Source: Desulfurococcales archaeon
Lineage (GTDB): Archaea > Thermoproteota > Thermoprotei_A > Sulfolobales > WAQK01
Direction of reading: 5' to 3'
Assembly (NCBI GenBank): GCA_027083135.1
Contig: JALWQH010000024.1
Location: 1 to 62,254 of the forward strand
DNA: 62,254 nt
Shown: piece after piece, positions 23,973-32,421 of the stretch
Numbering within the stretch: the stretch's first letter is position 1
How the letters are laid out: each line of letters opens with the position of its first letter
Position numbers and translations under genes: made by a program
Notes under the pieces: generated by a model
Databases searched by the model: none
What the model was told of the DNA's origin: nothing
The model's input: the letters and a program-made list of their open reading frames with translations, nothing else

Positions 23973-25899
23973 TATGCAAAGACCCCGCAGGGATCTTATG
24001 TGCTGCCCCGTAGCCCACGTAGATTATGCTGTCAGGCGCTAATGCTTTGAGTATTTCATGCCTATTGGTTGAGACTATTAGTGTTATGCCCATACGCCTA
24101 GCAATCGAGCCTAGTTTCCTGGCAACACGCTGTGCTGTCAGACTGTCTAGATGAGCTGTGAACTCGTCGACTATGATGAGATTAGGCTTGCCTGCAAGTA
24201 TGCTGGCCAGCTTCGCCCTCTCCTTCTGCCCTGTTGAAAGCTCCGTGAACCTAGCCCTATAGAACACGGCGTCTGAGAGCCCCATTATGTTCAGAGCCTC
24301 AACCGCAGCGGCCGCGTCTCCAAGTTTCTCATACATGTGCTCCAGCAGGGTCTCCTCCCCGAACTCAGGCTCCATTTCGCCGGGCAGGTATACTCCTATC
24401 TTAGTGTTAGGGGGGACTTCCACCGAGCCCCTATTAGGCCTATACGCCTTGCCTGGAAGCCCAAGCGCGGCTCCCACTATCATTCTGAGGAAGGTGGTTT
24501 TACCTGCGCCTGAAGCCCCTATGACAGCCACTATTTCCCCAGGTTTTATCTCCATGCTGGTATCTCTAAGCACATATTTCTCCACCAGTCTTCTCTCAAC
24601 GCCGAAGGCTCGGAGCACCTCTTGGAGACGTTCAGGCAGCCTTGACACGTCTAGGAGGCTTGAATAAATCTTTGTCACACCTCTCACTCTTATAGGCCCT
24701 TCAAGCCTGTCAACCGAGCCTATTCTAGACTGGTAGAGCCTGCCACCATGCTTCGAAGCATAGGGATCCTCTGAGAGAAACTTGTCGATTATCCTCCTAG
24801 CCTCATCTGTAAGCGGGTAGAATAGCACGGGTCTTCCACTGCCAGTATCCCACAGGTATTTGAAGCCGGCCTTCTCGAAGAACGGGTTGAAGCGAGCCAT
24901 CTGCGCTATAGTCTCCACCACATGTTTACGCTTCTTCATCTCAGGCACTCTTCTCTCCCTTATCCACTCCAACGCCATTTTAACGGCTAGGACTCCGAGA
25001 CCATCCCCCCGGTAATCAGGGTGTACAACGACTCTTGCTATCCGTGCAGCAGCAGTGTTTGCTCTTCGAAGAGCCTCCCTCCACATCTCCTCGCCTATAA
25101 TAGCTCTTGCAAGCCTCTTAGAGCCGTATAGTTCTACCAGGCTCCTATATTTCGCCAAGATCTCTCTGCGCTCCTCCAAGGGCCAGTAGGTAGGGTGGAA
25201 CCAGTCCTTAGGGAAAACCTTCTCCCTGATCATCTTCTCCACAATGATCTTGCCGTCAACGTTGACCCGCCTATTCATCAACGGTATAGGCGTATCCACA
25301 CGCACATATCCCACTATTCTAGGCTCATAGGGCTCCCGGTCAGCCAGCTCCAATATGAGGAACCTTGAGCTAGGCAAGCTCCCCCTAATCTCCTGGAGCT
25401 TCGCTGGAACCCTGTGTTCAGGGCATAGGGGCTGAGTATTAGATTCAATGAACCTGCCGCATATAGGGCACCTCCAAATAGCTACTATGGTCTCCCTGCT
25501 CGCATAATGATACTGCTCAAGCTCCACTACTCCCCGTAGGTCAGCCTCACTCTCAGCCTCTCTAGCCACAACCCTATACCTGTATACAGCCTCACCACCC
25601 AGCAGTGCACGCCTCTCAAGCACAGCCTCCCTGCGGAAAGGAGGCCAGACACGGATAGCCTCCCCACCATAAAGCCTGTCTAAAACATAGTCGCCAGGCC
25701 CAAGCACCTGCATGCTCTCTATAGGCCTAGGCTCCTCCAGCACTCCTACCCTAATACTCTCCCCCTCACTGAACCACTGAGCAATAGCACCTGTAAGTAG
25801 GAGGGCAACCCTACCGTACTTCTCCAAGTCAACTATAAGGCTTCCTCTCCACCTATAACCCATACGCGGCACCGATACGCTTAGCACACGGCCCTCCAT
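23959..25899 (-). CDS. ABC-type ATPase fused to GNAT acetyltransferase (COG2401 type)
   Basis: A 646-residue soluble fusion. The N-terminal 130 residues are beta-rich; then a zinc pair CPICG...CPEH (about 145-165); a GNAT domain with the acetyl-CoA loop DYRGDGLG near residue 300; and an ABC ATPase in the last 230 residues with Walker A GASGAGKTT, signature LSTGQKERAK, Walker B LIIVDEFTAHLD. No transmembrane partner of a transporter is present, so it acts in the cytoplasm, perhaps on RNA or ribosomes (inference). ATG at 25899 is chosen for GGAGGAG 8 bases upstream and a TATA box that puts the transcript start near 25919; TTG at 25920 is the alternative. Confidence 0.85.
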   Translation of the reverse strand: MEGRVLSVSVPRMGYRWRGSLIVDLEKYGRVALLLTGAIAQWFSEGESIRVGVLEEPRPIESMQVLGPGDYVLDRLYGGEAIRVWPPFRREAVLERRALLGGEAVYRYRVVAREAESEADLRGVVELEQYHYASRETIVAIWRCPICGRFIESNTQPLCPEHRVPAKLQEIRGSLPSSRFLILELADREPYEPRIVGYVRVDTPIPLMNRRVNVDGKIIVEKMIREKVFPKDWFHPTYWPLEERREILAKYRSLVELYGSKRLARAIIGEEMWREALRRANTAAARIARVVVHPDYRGDGLGVLAVKMALEWIRERRVPEMKKRKHVVETIAQMARFNPFFEKAGFKYLWDTGSGRPVLFYPLTDEARRIIDKFLSEDPYASKHGGRLYQSRIGSVDRLEGPIRVRGVTKIYSSLLDVSRLPERLQEVLRAFGVERRLVEKYVLRDTSMEIKPGEIVAVIGASGAGKTTFLRMIVGAALGLPGKAYRPNRGSVEVPPNTKIGVYLPGEMEPEFGEETLLEHMYEKLGDAAAAVEALNIMGLSDAVFYRARFTELSTGQKERAKLASILAGKPNLIIVDEFTAHLDSLTAQRVARKLGSIARRMGITLIVSTNRHEILKALAPDSIIYVGYGAAHKIPAGSLHNEQA

Positions 25900-25935
25900 C
25901 CATAAGGCAGGCTCCTCCAATACCTCACCTCACCT

Positions 25936-26060
25936 CAATATTTTATAGTGTGGTAATAATTAATACTCGGCTTCAGAAAAGCTCTGTGGCATGAGGACAA
26001 TTTTTTAATATTATAGCCTCATCTATTTAAAGTTGACTCATATTAATGAACCAGGTGTAG
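25936..26060. promoter_or_regulatory. Divergent promoters of ABC-GNAT gene and hyuA
   Basis: Minus strand: CTATAAAA (25941-25948) is a strong TATA box for the ABC-acetyltransferase gene, followed by GAGGT repeated three times in tandem in the leader (about 25921-25936). Plus strand: a T-rich TATA at 26001-26015 and a second at 26023-26031 (CTATTTAAA) precede hyuA, whose ribosome-binding site AGGTG is at 26053-26057. Confidence 0.55.
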
Positions 26061-26063
26061 CGC

Positions 26064-28124
26064 TTGGGGAATCTACGTGTAGGTGTGGATATAGGAGGCA
26101 CATTCACCGATCTCGTGGCATACGATGAGGAGGCGGGCTCCCTGATACATCTTAAAACCCTGACTACTCCTAAGGAGCCCTCAAGGGGCTTTATGAATGT
26201 GCTTGAGGGGCTGGGTAAACCGCTAAGTGATGTGAAGGTAATAGTTCATGCCACGACTCTCGGAACAAACATGTTCCTAGGGCAGGCTGGCCTAACCCCC
26301 CCTAAAACAATACTCATAACCAATGAGGGGTTCAGGGATATCGTGGAGATTGGGAGGCAGAACAGGCCTGAACTCTACAACGTGTTCTTCGAGAAGCCTA
26401 AACCCCTGGTTCCAAGGCATATGAGGGTAACGGTTAAGGGTAGGATCAATGCTGAAGGAGAGGTGTTGGAGCCCCTAGACGAGGATGCTGTTAGAAGCCT
26501 AGCCCGCAAATATTGCGGCGAGGTGGAGGTGTTCGCTGTATCCATGCTTCACAGCTATAGGAATCCCAGGCATGAGCGCAGGGTGAAGTCAATAATACTG
26601 GAGGAATGTCCAGGTGCAATCGTTGTGGCAAGCCATGAAGTAGATCCTCAGCCAAAGGAATATGAGCGTACAAGCACCACTCTTGTCAACGCTCTCCTCA
26701 GGCCGATGCTGTCACGCTACCTTCACGGCCTACTGGAAGAGCTTTCATCGAGAGGCTATAAGGGCAGGCTGCTGGTCATGCGGAGCAGCGGGGGGGTGGC
26801 TGACTCATCCAGGGCTATTGAGATGCCTGCAGCATTCATTGAAAGCGGGCCTGCGGCAGGAGCCGTGGCTGTAGCCTACATGTCAAGCCTTATGGACGTG
26901 TCTAAGGCCCTTGGATTCGACATGGGAGGCACCACGGCTAAGGCCTCAGCCATAATTAACGGACAGCCCGAAGTAGTCTCCGAATACGAGGTCGGCGGGA
27001 AAGTACATATGGGGAGGATGCTTAGAGGCTCAGGCTATCCTGTACGCTTCCCCTACATAGATCTAGCCGAGGTAAGTGCAGGTGGGGGAACCATAGCATG
27101 GGTTGATGAGGGAGGAGCCCTCAGAGTAGGGCCTATGAGCGCAGGCGCCGATCCCGGGCCTGCATGCTATGGTAGAGGCGGGGAAGAACCAACCATAACC
27201 GATGCAAACCTCCTGCTAGGCAGGCTTCCCAAAATACTTGCGGGAGGTAGGATAAAGCTCCGCCCAGAGCTTGCCGAGAAGGCTGTGAGAAGACTCGCGG
27301 AAAAAATAGGTATGGACGTAGTAGAGGCTTCAGCAGGCATAATTAGAATAGCTAATACAGTTATGGCCAGAGCCCTGAGGCTCGTAAGCCTGGAGAGAGG
27401 GCATGATCCAAGGGACTTCTCCCTCTTCGCCTTCGGAGGGGCAGGCCCCCTACACGCAGCGGCGCTTGCCGAAGAACTAGGCGTCAGGGAGATAATAGTG
27501 CCACCACTACCCGGGGTATTCTCAGCCCTAGGGCTACTCGTCACAGACTATAGGCACGACTACCATGCAAGCGTGGTTAGAATGGCCGACGAGCTCAGCG
27601 AGGAAGAGCTGGAGAAAATCTTCTCATCACTCGAGGATAAGGCATACAAGGTTCTGAGAAGCGAGGGTGTATCCGAGGAGAATATTAGGCTTATCAGGAT
27701 GCTTGACATGAGGTACTGGGGCCAAGCATACGAGCTCAGCGTCCCCTATAGAGGCAGCCTGGAAGAAGCAGTAGAAGGCTTCCACAGGATCCATGAGGCA
27801 AGATACGGTTACAGCATGCCTGAAGAAAGAGTTGAGGTCGTGGTAGCACGGCTTGAAGCCCTCGGCATAGTCAGAAAGCCTGAACTACCTGAAAGCAGGG
27901 TTAAGGAGTATAGGCCTGAAGCCGATGGGCGGAGGAAGGTGTTCTTCGAGGAGCATGGGTGGCTTGATACACCCATATATTCTAGGGGGAAGCTCAAGCC
28001 CGGCGCAATGATTAATGGGCCGGCAGTAGTAGAGAGCGATGAGAGCACTGTTCTCGTGCCTCCTGGAAGCATAGCTATAGTTGACTCTAGATACTCCATC
28101 AGGATGAAGAGGGGATGGATGTGA
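26064..28124 (+). CDS. hyuA: Hydantoinase/oxoprolinase subunit A (HyuA)
   Basis: ATP-dependent amidohydrolase subunit of the N-methylhydantoinase / 5-oxoprolinase / acetone carboxylase family. The actin-like ATP motifs are GVDIGGTFTDLV at the N terminus and GFDMGGTTAKASA near residue 290; AGADPGPACYGRGG and FGGAGPLHA are family blocks. 686 aa, normal length. TTG at 26064 has AGGTG 6-7 bases upstream. It overlaps hyuB by 10 bases. The exact substrate cannot be told; a cyclic imide or lactam is likely, 5-oxoproline being the most general guess. Confidence 0.92.
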   Translation: MGNLRVGVDIGGTFTDLVAYDEEAGSLIHLKTLTTPKEPSRGFMNVLEGLGKPLSDVKVIVHATTLGTNMFLGQAGLTPPKTILITNEGFRDIVEIGRQNRPELYNVFFEKPKPLVPRHMRVTVKGRINAEGEVLEPLDEDAVRSLARKYCGEVEVFAVSMLHSYRNPRHERRVKSIILEECPGAIVVASHEVDPQPKEYERTSTTLVNALLRPMLSRYLHGLLEELSSRGYKGRLLVMRSSGGVADSSRAIEMPAAFIESGPAAGAVAVAYMSSLMDVSKALGFDMGGTTAKASAIINGQPEVVSEYEVGGKVHMGRMLRGSGYPVRFPYIDLAEVSAGGGTIAWVDEGGALRVGPMSAGADPGPACYGRGGEEPTITDANLLLGRLPKILAGGRIKLRPELAEKAVRRLAEKIGMDVVEASAGIIRIANTVMARALRLVSLERGHDPRDFSLFAFGGAGPLHAAALAEELGVREIIVPPLPGVFSALGLLVTDYRHDYHASVVRMADELSEEELEKIFSSLEDKAYKVLRSEGVSEENIRLIRMLDMRYWGQAYELSVPYRGSLEEAVEGFHRIHEARYGYSMPEERVEVVVARLEALGIVRKPELPESRVKEYRPEADGRRKVFFEEHGWLDTPIYSRGKLKPGAMINGPAVVESDESTVLVPPGSIAIVDSRYSIRMKRGWM

Positions 28125-29791
28125 ACGGAGAGAATAGAATAACGCTGGAGGTCATAAGGCATGCAGCCATATTCGCCTCGGAGGAGATGGGAGTAGTTCT
28201 GAGAAACACGGCTTACAGCCCTAACATTAAGGACAGGCTTGACCATTCATGCGCTATCCTAAGCCCTGGAGGAGAGCTCGTAGCCCAGGCTGAGCACATA
28301 CCAGTCCACCTTGGAAGCATGGCTGTAGGCGTTGAAAACACCTTCAGATACCTGGAGAGAGAGGGGGAGACCCTGGAGCAGGGGGACATAGTGCTCGTCA
28401 ACGATCCATACATAGCTGGAACCCATCTAAACGACCTAATGCTGCTTAAACCAGTCTACGTGGGAGGGGAAATGGTGGCCGTCGTGGCTAATAAGGCCCA
28501 CCACGTCGATGTGGGTGGAATAGTGCCTGGAAGCATAGGAGGAGATGCCAGGGAGCTGCTGCAGGAGGGTGTAATCATACCTCCAGTCAAGCTTGTTAGG
28601 AGAGGCGTGTTCCAAAGGGATATTGCAAGCATGATTGAAGCCAATGTCAGGACACCACACTACTTTAAAGGAGATCTAAGAGCACAGATGGCTGCCCTTA
28701 ACATAGGGGAGAAGAGGATCAGAGAACTAGCGGAAAAATACGGTGCCAGCACCCTACTGGAGGCGTGGAGCTACATACTAGACTACACGGAGAAGTATAC
28801 TAGAAGCAAGGTTGAGAAGGAGGGGGTTGAAGGAAGCTTCAAGGCAGTAGACTATATGGAACTCCCTGGAGGCGAGCTTATACCCATAGAAGCTGAGGTG
28901 AGGATAAGGAAGGGAGGCATAGAAGTCGACTTCTCGGGTACTTCAAGCCAGGTGGAGGCGCCCATAAACGCCGTGTATGGCGTAACAGTGGCTGCAACAA
29001 CGTTTGCCCTTAAGAGCATCATAGACCCCGAGATGCCTATGAACCACGGGTTCTTCAGAGTGGTATCTATAAAAGCTCCTCTTGGAAGCCTGCTCAACCC
29101 CCGTCCCCCAGCCCCAGTATCCGGAGGCAACGTGGAGACCTCTCAGAGAATAGTGGACGTTGTGTTCAAGGCTCTTAGCCAGGCCTTCCCAGACAGGGTT
29201 CCCGCAGCAAGCTGTGGAAGCATGAATAATATCATGGTGGGAGGCCTGAGAGATGAGGGAGGACTATGGGCATTCTACGAGACCATAGGATGCGGCAGCG
29301 GTGCCCGTCCAAGCATGGATGGAGTTGACGGTGTGCATACAAACATGACTAACACGCTTAACACACCTATAGAAGTATTGGAGAAGGAGTATCCAGTCCT
29401 ATTCGTAGCCTATAAGTTGAGGGAGGGTAGCGGTGGACCTGGAACATATAGGGGAGGTTTAGGCATAACCAGGGCCTTCAAGATACTTGCAGATAGAGCA
29501 GTGCTCACATTAATGTCCGAGAGGGTTAAGACGAGGCCCTGGGGGCTGAGAGGAGGCCTAGACGCCGAGCCAGGCGACCATTACGTGGTGAGGAGCAGCG
29601 GGGAAGTAGAGCACCTGCCAAGCAAGACAACCATTATCCTCAGGCGCGGAGACATAGTCTACATAAACACGCCTGGAGGGGGAGGATATGGGGATCCATG
29701 CAGGAGGCCTAGAAGCCTCATAGAGAACGACTTGAGGGATAATAAGATAACATTAGGGCAGGCTAAGGGGCAATACTGCTACGAGGTGTAA
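28115..29791 (+). CDS. hyuB: Hydantoinase/oxoprolinase subunit B (HyuB)
   Basis: Partner subunit of HyuA; the two form the ATP-dependent ring-opening enzyme. Typical family blocks are NIKDRLDHSCAI near the start, QAEHIPVHLGSM, NDPYIAGTHLNDL and, in the C-terminal third, GGGGYGDP. 558 aa, normal. ATG at 28115 lies inside the end of hyuA. Followed 4 bases later by a racemase-family gene, so three genes form one operon. Confidence 0.92.
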   Translation: MDVNGENRITLEVIRHAAIFASEEMGVVLRNTAYSPNIKDRLDHSCAILSPGGELVAQAEHIPVHLGSMAVGVENTFRYLEREGETLEQGDIVLVNDPYIAGTHLNDLMLLKPVYVGGEMVAVVANKAHHVDVGGIVPGSIGGDARELLQEGVIIPPVKLVRRGVFQRDIASMIEANVRTPHYFKGDLRAQMAALNIGEKRIRELAEKYGASTLLEAWSYILDYTEKYTRSKVEKEGVEGSFKAVDYMELPGGELIPIEAEVRIRKGGIEVDFSGTSSQVEAPINAVYGVTVAATTFALKSIIDPEMPMNHGFFRVVSIKAPLGSLLNPRPPAPVSGGNVETSQRIVDVVFKALSQAFPDRVPAASCGSMNNIMVGGLRDEGGLWAFYETIGCGSGARPSMDGVDGVHTNMTNTLNTPIEVLEKEYPVLFVAYKLREGSGGPGTYRGGLGITRAFKILADRAVLTLMSERVKTRPWGLRGGLDAEPGDHYVVRSSGEVEHLPSKTTIILRRGDIVYINTPGGGGYGDPCRRPRSLIENDLRDNKITLGQAKGQYCYEV

Positions 29792-29795
29792 TCCA

Positions 29796-30518
29796 ATGTA
29801 TGGTTGGCGTGGAAGAATAGGCCTCATAGTACCCTCCTCCAACACGACCATGGAGCCTGAATTCTGGGCCATGGCACCGCAGGGCGTAAGCATACATACA
29901 GCCAGGATGAAGCTCTCCTCAGTAACAGTAGAGGAGCTCATAGAGATGGAGGAGGAGGCTGGGAGAGCGGCAGAACTGCTAGCCACAGCGGGGGTAGACA
30001 TAATAGTATATGGATGCACTACGGGCAGCCTCGTCAAGGGGCCAGGCCACGACAAAGCCATAGCAGAAAGACTTGAGAGAAGGATGGGAATAGAGGCCAT
30101 AGCAACAGCCACAGCCATCCTAGAAGCCCTCAACACACTTAAGGCGAGGAGAATAGCCCTAGCAACACCATACATAGACGAGGTAAACGAGAAGGAGAAA
30201 ATGTTCCTAGAGGCCCAAGGCTACAAAATAGTGGACCTAAAAGCCCTCAAGATAAGGAGGAACACCGATATAGGCAGGCAGCCCCCGGAAGCAGCCTATA
30301 GGCTGGCTAGAAGCCTAGACACAAGCCGCGCAGACGCAGTCTTCATAAGCTGCACAAACTTCCCCACACTCCCAATAATAGGAAAGCTGGAAAAAGACCT
30401 CGGAATCCCAGTCATAACAAGCAACACAGCCACCATGTGGCTAACACTGAGAAAAATAGGCATAAGAGAAGCAATAACAGGTTACGGTAAGCTATTCAAT
30501 ATAAATAATACAAGGTAG
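29796..30518 (+). CDS. Asp/Glu racemase superfamily, maleate isomerase/arylmalonate decarboxylase-like
   Basis: 240 aa. The N terminus IGLIVPSSNTTMEPEFW and the two cysteine sites VYGCTTGSLVKG and ISCTNFPTL are the pattern of maleate cis-trans isomerase and arylmalonate decarboxylase. In hydantoin-utilisation clusters such enzymes often act as hydantoin racemase, which fits its place right behind hyuAB, but the Thr-Thr and sequence blocks favour the maleate-isomerase branch. The third codon positions become A/C-rich in the second half of the gene. Confidence 0.85.
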   Translation: MYGWRGRIGLIVPSSNTTMEPEFWAMAPQGVSIHTARMKLSSVTVEELIEMEEEAGRAAELLATAGVDIIVYGCTTGSLVKGPGHDKAIAERLERRMGIEAIATATAILEALNTLKARRIALATPYIDEVNEKEKMFLEAQGYKIVDLKALKIRRNTDIGRQPPEAAYRLARSLDTSRADAVFISCTNFPTLPIIGKLEKDLGIPVITSNTATMWLTLRKIGIREAITGYGKLFNINNTR

Positions 30519-30549
30519 GATTCCCTAATATGATAGCTGGTATGCTAAT

Positions 30550-31353
30550 ATGTGTGTTAATGCAGGCTTAGGATCCACAGTTAATAGAACTCTAGCAGAT
30601 ATACTGCTAAGGGTGCTAAGCAGGGAACTTGGGGCTTGGAGCTATGTGAGGCTTATTGATTATGGTTTTGCTCCCTACTTCTCATACGCGTTAAGTGAGG
30701 ATGGTTTTCTAGGAGTGGCTTATAATCCCGGCGGGGCTTGCAGCAAATGCTTTAAGGCTGGTGAAACAGTGTTTGAGCTGGCCTCGCTTGCCTGGCTTGG
30801 ATCAGCGGAGACTAGCCTCGCACTTGCAGCATTCTCCACGGCTACTCAGGCCTGGATTCACGGAAATCCCGGTAGGGTTGAGATACCTGCCCCACCTATG
30901 GATCAGTGGGCTCCCCGCCTAGGCGGAGAGGCCCTGCTAGTAGGCTATATGAGGGGGGTCGGCGAAGAACTTGGGAGGCTGGGATATAAGGTCAGAGTAG
31001 TGGAGGACAACCCTATCCTTAGGGGAGAGGCTGAAGAAAAGGGATTTAAAGCCTATCCTGGAAGCTATATTTACCTAGTGAGGCCGAGGCTCATAGTGGC
31101 TTCAGGAGCCTCCCTCCTTGACCCCCGCCTATACTTCTACATGAAAAGTCTTGGAGAACCGCATGCCATACTGCTCGGACCGACGGCGACAATACATCCT
31201 GAGGCAGCGAGGCTTCTAGGCTTCACCTGCGTAGGCGGAAGCTACATTGATCCAGGTAAAACAGATAGGGCTCTCAGGCTTCTCAAGCTCGGAGCAGGAT
31301 ACCATGAGCTGAGAAGACAGGGACTAATAGATAAGTGGATTAAATGCTTCTAA
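30550..31353 (+). CDS. DUF364-like protein (putative metal-chelation/Rossmann)
   Basis: 267 aa. The C-terminal half has a Rossmann-like alternation with the motif VASGASLLDPRL ... ILLGPTATIHPE, resembling the DUF364 'heavy-metal chelation' family, in which the N-terminal domain is enolase-like. CSKC at about residue 60 could bind metal. It starts 31 bases after the racemase-family gene and is probably read from the hyuAB transcript. Function unknown. Confidence 0.65.
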   Translation: MCVNAGLGSTVNRTLADILLRVLSRELGAWSYVRLIDYGFAPYFSYALSEDGFLGVAYNPGGACSKCFKAGETVFELASLAWLGSAETSLALAAFSTATQAWIHGNPGRVEIPAPPMDQWAPRLGGEALLVGYMRGVGEELGRLGYKVRVVEDNPILRGEAEEKGFKAYPGSYIYLVRPRLIVASGASLLDPRLYFYMKSLGEPHAILLGPTATIHPEAARLLGFTCVGGSYIDPGKTDRALRLLKLGAGYHELRRQGLIDKWIKCF

Positions 31354-31471
31354 AATATTCAATTCGGAGGATAATCTAGGGAGATACGGGGTAGAGAAGA
31401 CAGCTAACGAGAACCTACGCTCTATTAGGCCTTACACTTCAGCACTATGATATATACCCTTGATACAATGA

Positions 31472-31768
31472 TTGATTAATCACATATTGTTATATCAGTC
31501 TGAGGAGATCCAGATAAAACCATGCAGCGGGAATATATTCTTGGGGTGTGCAGGGATATCTTTCTCAACTGAGGTTAAGCTTGATAAGTGGGGTAGAATA
31601 TACCTGCCTGCCGGGCTTAGACATGTCCTCAGAGCGTCGAGGTTTAAGGCTGAGATTAGGGGAGATATCCTCATTCTGACTCCGCTTCCGGAGATGGAGG
31701 AGAAGGCTAGAAAACTCACATATTATTTCGTGCGTAGCCGTGAGGCAAGTTCCTCTAAGAGTTCTTGA
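31472..31768 (+). CDS. SpoVT/AbrB-like DNA-binding protein
   Basis: The core VKLDKWGRIYLPAGLRHVL ... GDILILTP is a swapped-hairpin AbrB domain, common in archaeal antitoxins and small regulators. The stated TTG at 31472 is uncertain; TATA ATATATAC at about 31450-31457 would start the transcript near 31478, so a later start (TTG at 31484 or 31541) is likely and the true protein about 75-94 aa. The 3' end overlaps the convergent ferritin-like gene by 46 bases. Confidence 0.65.
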   Translation: MINHILLYQSEEIQIKPCSGNIFLGCAGISFSTEVKLDKWGRIYLPAGLRHVLRASRFKAEIRGDILILTPLPEMEEKARKLTYYFVRSREASSSKSS

Positions 31769-32271
31769 TGCCTCTTCTCATCCTCTCCTATTAGGCTGAG
31801 AATCCTCCTATAGGCTTCCTGGAGGCTCCTAGCCTCTTCTGATAGCAGGTATGCTGTAAGGCCTACCAGGTATTCCTCTCCAGCTGTGTCCTCATAGGCT
31901 GTAAGTTTTTCAACAAGCTTAACCATCAATTCCTCGTCAATGATTTCCACATTATCCGTAATGTTTTCAACCTCTAGTAACGTATAATATGCCTCCCTGT
32001 AGAAGCTTCCTAGAATCGAGGAGCACCTAGCTATGCTAATCCTCGTACTCCTCGGTTTCCCCATTATTGATGCCATGTCCTTAAACATCACACTATGCTT
32101 TTCTGAGTCATGGCTAATGAATGAGAAGATGAGGCTTGCATAGGTATCCCTAGTTTTACCCCTAATTTTCCTATATACACGTGCCGTCAGCTTCTCAAGG
32201 CTTGAAAGGCAGGATAAGGTTATATCCATGTTTCCACAGATCCCGCCGCCTTTATTCTCATCACTCGCCAT
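31723..32271 (-). CDS. Ferritin-like/rubrerythrin-like helical protein
   Basis: About 182 aa, four long helices. Helix ends carry the diiron-type spacing DSEKH (about residue 55) and DEKRH (near 165), with Glu-rich helices in between, as in ferritin-like and rubrerythrin-related proteins. The full set of iron ligands is not certain, so metal binding is a suggestion. The ATG at 32271 is preferred to the one at 32313, which would add 14 basic residues. Convergent 3' overlap of 46 bases with the AbrB-like gene. Confidence 0.6.
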   Translation of the reverse strand: MASDENKGGGICGNMDITLSCLSSLEKLTARVYRKIRGKTRDTYASLIFSFISHDSEKHSVMFKDMASIMGKPRSTRISIARCSSILGSFYREAYYTLLEVENITDNVEIIDEELMVKLVEKLTAYEDTAGEEYLVGLTAYLLSEEARSLQEAYRRILSLIGEDEKRHQELLEELASRLRTK

Positions 32272-32421
32272 GAATGCCGCCCTTCTAGAAATCCTGGAGA
32301 AGCGTAAAAACATTATCTTAGCGTGATGTAGGAGGCATCAGGCAAATGCCTTTTCACCACTGTTTAGTCTGTGTCGGGAGTACTCATCATCTGCCATCAT
32401 AGGGGTGAGAGTTTAGGCATA

